This document shows positions 62,915 through 64,000 of a DNA stretch of 64,000 nt, piece by piece. Below the pieces are notes generated by a model that searched no databases, was not told the origin of the DNA, and saw nothing but the letters and a program-made list of their open reading frames with translations. This stretch comes from Sutcliffiella horikoshii (GTDB lineage: Bacteria; Bacillota; Bacilli; Bacillales; Bacillaceae_I). The DNA is taken from assembly GCF_002157855.1 (NCBI RefSeq), contig NZ_CP020880.1:2852001-2916000 (forward strand), written 5' to 3'. Position 1 is the first letter of the stretch; every line of letters starts with the position of its first letter. The position numbers were made by a program, and so were the translations under genes.

Positions 62915-64000
62915 GTGAATGAAATAATACATCGTACAAAAACCCGCCCAGTTAAAGTCGGAGACATAACAATCGGCGGCAGTAACGAACTATTTATCCA
63001 AAGTATGACAACCACCAAAACTCATGACGTAGAGGCAACGGTTGCAGAAATAAAGCGATTGGAAGAAGCAGGCTGTCAAGTAGTCCGTGTTGCATGCCCG
63101 GATGAGCGTGCAGCAAACGCCATCGCAGACATAAAAAAACAAATCAACATTCCGCTAGTTGTGGACATCCATTTTGATTACAAACTGGCACTTAAAGCCA
63201 TTGAAGGCGGAGCAGACAAAATCCGTATCAACCCCGGTAACATTGGTCGCCGAGAAAAGGTGGAAGCGGTTGTAAAAGCATGTAAAGAAAAAGGGATTCC
63301 CATTCGTATCGGTGTTAATGCAGGTTCCTTGGAAAAGCGTATCATCGAAAAATACGGTTACCCTACAGCAGACGGAATGGTGGAAAGTGCACTTCACCAC
63401 ATCAAAATATTAGAAGACCTTGATTTCCACGATATCATTGTTTCCATGAAGGCTTCAGATGTGAACCTTGCCATTGAAGCATACGAAAAAGCAGCAAAAG
63501 CTTTTGACTACCCGCTTCATTTGGGTATCACAGAGTCTGGTACACTTTTTGCAGGAACAGTGAAAAGTGCTGCCGGGTTGGGAGCGATTTTAAGCAAGGG
63601 AATCGGTAACACATTACGTATTTCCTTAAGTGCAGATCCTGTGGAGGAAGTAAAGGTTGCTCGTGAATTATTGAAGTCATTTGGCTTATCTTCTAACGCA
63701 GCTACACTTATTTCATGTCCTACATGTGGACGTATTGAAATTGACCTGATTAGTATCGCAAATGAAGTAGAGGAATACATTTCTACCATAAAGGCGCCAA
63801 TTAAAGTAGCCGTACTCGGTTGTGCGGTAAACGGACCTGGTGAAGCACGTGAGGCAGATATCGGGATTGCAGGTGCACGTAACGAAGGGTTACTTTTCCG
63901 CAAAGGAGAAATTGTCCGTAAAGTACCTGAAGCTACCATGGTGGAAGAACTGAAAAAAGAAATCGATAAAATTGCAGAAGAATATTTTGCAAAGCAAGAG
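62915..64000 (+). CDS. ispG: 4-hydroxy-3-methylbut-2-enyl-diphosphate synthase IspG, 3' end outside window
   Basis: Fe-S enzyme of the non-mevalonate isoprenoid pathway converting MEcPP to HMBPP with flavodoxin. The GTG at 62915 lies ten bases after AAAGGAG; the frame stays open to the window end (362 codons; the full protein is about 375). TIM-barrel blocks [44 protein letters not shown] and LGITESGTL; cluster cysteines in [13 protein letters not shown] and [13 protein letters not shown]. Adjacent to yqfZ as in B. subtilis. Confidence 0.95.
   Translation, partial: MNEIIHRTKTRPVKVGDITIGGSNELFIQSMTTTKTHDVEATVAEIKRLEEAGCQVVRVACPDERAANAIADIKKQINIPLVVDIHFDYKLALKAIEGGADKIRINPGNIGRREKVEAVVKACKEKGIPIRIGVNAGSLEKRIIEKYGYPTADGMVESALHHIKILEDLDFHDIIVSMKASDVNLAIEAYEKAAKAFDYPLHLGITESGTLFAGTVKSAAGLGAILSKGIGNTLRISLSADPVEEVKVARELLKSFGLSSNAATLISCPTCGRIEIDLISIANEVEEYISTIKAPIKVAVLGCAVNGPGEAREADIGIAGARNEGLLFRKGEIVRKVPEATMVEELKKEIDKIAEEYFAKQE

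Overview
The window looks like the chromosome of a low-GC, endospore-forming member of the Bacillaceae. Supporting signs are AGGAGG-type ribosome sites, frequent TTG and GTG starts, a GerA-family germination protein, a PASTA-free PBP2A-type PbpA, lipoteichoic acid synthase and RNase J. Much of it follows the yqf-yqg block known from Bacillus subtilis: mgsR, yqgY, yqgX, yqgW, yqgV, yqgU, yqgT, yqgS, glcK, yqgQ, gluP (yqgP), yqgO, yqgN, rpmG, pst, pbpA, yqgE, sodA, yqgC, yqgB, yqfZ, ispG. Nearly all genes are on the minus strand. I see no rRNA, tRNA, CRISPR array, prophage or transposase gene.

Layout. 1-2.8 kb: 3' part of a dipeptide uptake operon (dppA, dppB, partial dppC) with a promoter and a CodY-like box. 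2.8-9.2 kb: single genes (PfpI/DJ-1 protein, an orphan IucD-type N-hydroxylase, a PAS sensor kinase, a small membrane protein with a sigma-B-like promoter, a TolB-like propeller, a MurG-like transferase). 9.3-10.3 kb: three small conserved proteins (YvrJ, DUF2922, DUF1659). 10.7-29.8 kb: the yqg block with inserted genes (MidA-like methyltransferase, germination protein, chemoreceptor, ldh, DUF92), ending at rpmG. 29.8-48.2 kb: an accessory stretch relative to the B. subtilis order, with a sugar nucleotidyltransferase/glycosyltransferase pair, a coiled-coil/MltG-like pair, cadC-cadA, a MarR regulator with a permease, an oxidoreductase, an RNase J1 paralogue, an extended arsenic operon (arsR-B-C-D-A, a Cys phosphatase, a HesB-like gene) and a SulP transporter. 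48.4-64 kb: pstSCAB-phoU with well-formed PhoP boxes, pbpA, yqgE, sodA, a PfkA gene, yqgC, a Na/phosphate cotransporter, yqgB, yqfZ and a partial ispG.

Functional links. Phosphate supply is dense: pstSCAB-phoU, a Na/Pi transporter with its own PhoU domain, and Pho-box-like repeats at both. Metal and metalloid defence forms a second theme: CadC/CadA, ArsRBCDA, and a cysteine-rich MarR with twin operator-like sites. Cell-envelope genes (pbpA, yqgS, yqgT, a MurG-like gene, YqfZ) form a third.

Most notable observations: (i) the last gene of the arsenic operon encodes a HesB/IscA-like protein intact except for one in-frame TGA exactly where the conserved cysteine is expected, followed by a hairpin of bacterial SECIS-like geometry, so it is a candidate selenoprotein; (ii) a GC-rich family of about 130-bp repeats with GTTGATT terminal inverted repeats, found singly and as about 350-bp composite inverted pairs; (iii) seven copies of CGGGCGA at almost exact 20-bp spacing; (iv) a very small TTG-start gene with two CxxCxGxG zinc motifs; (v) clear operator candidates for PhoP, CodY, sigma-B, CadC, ArsR and a MarR protein.
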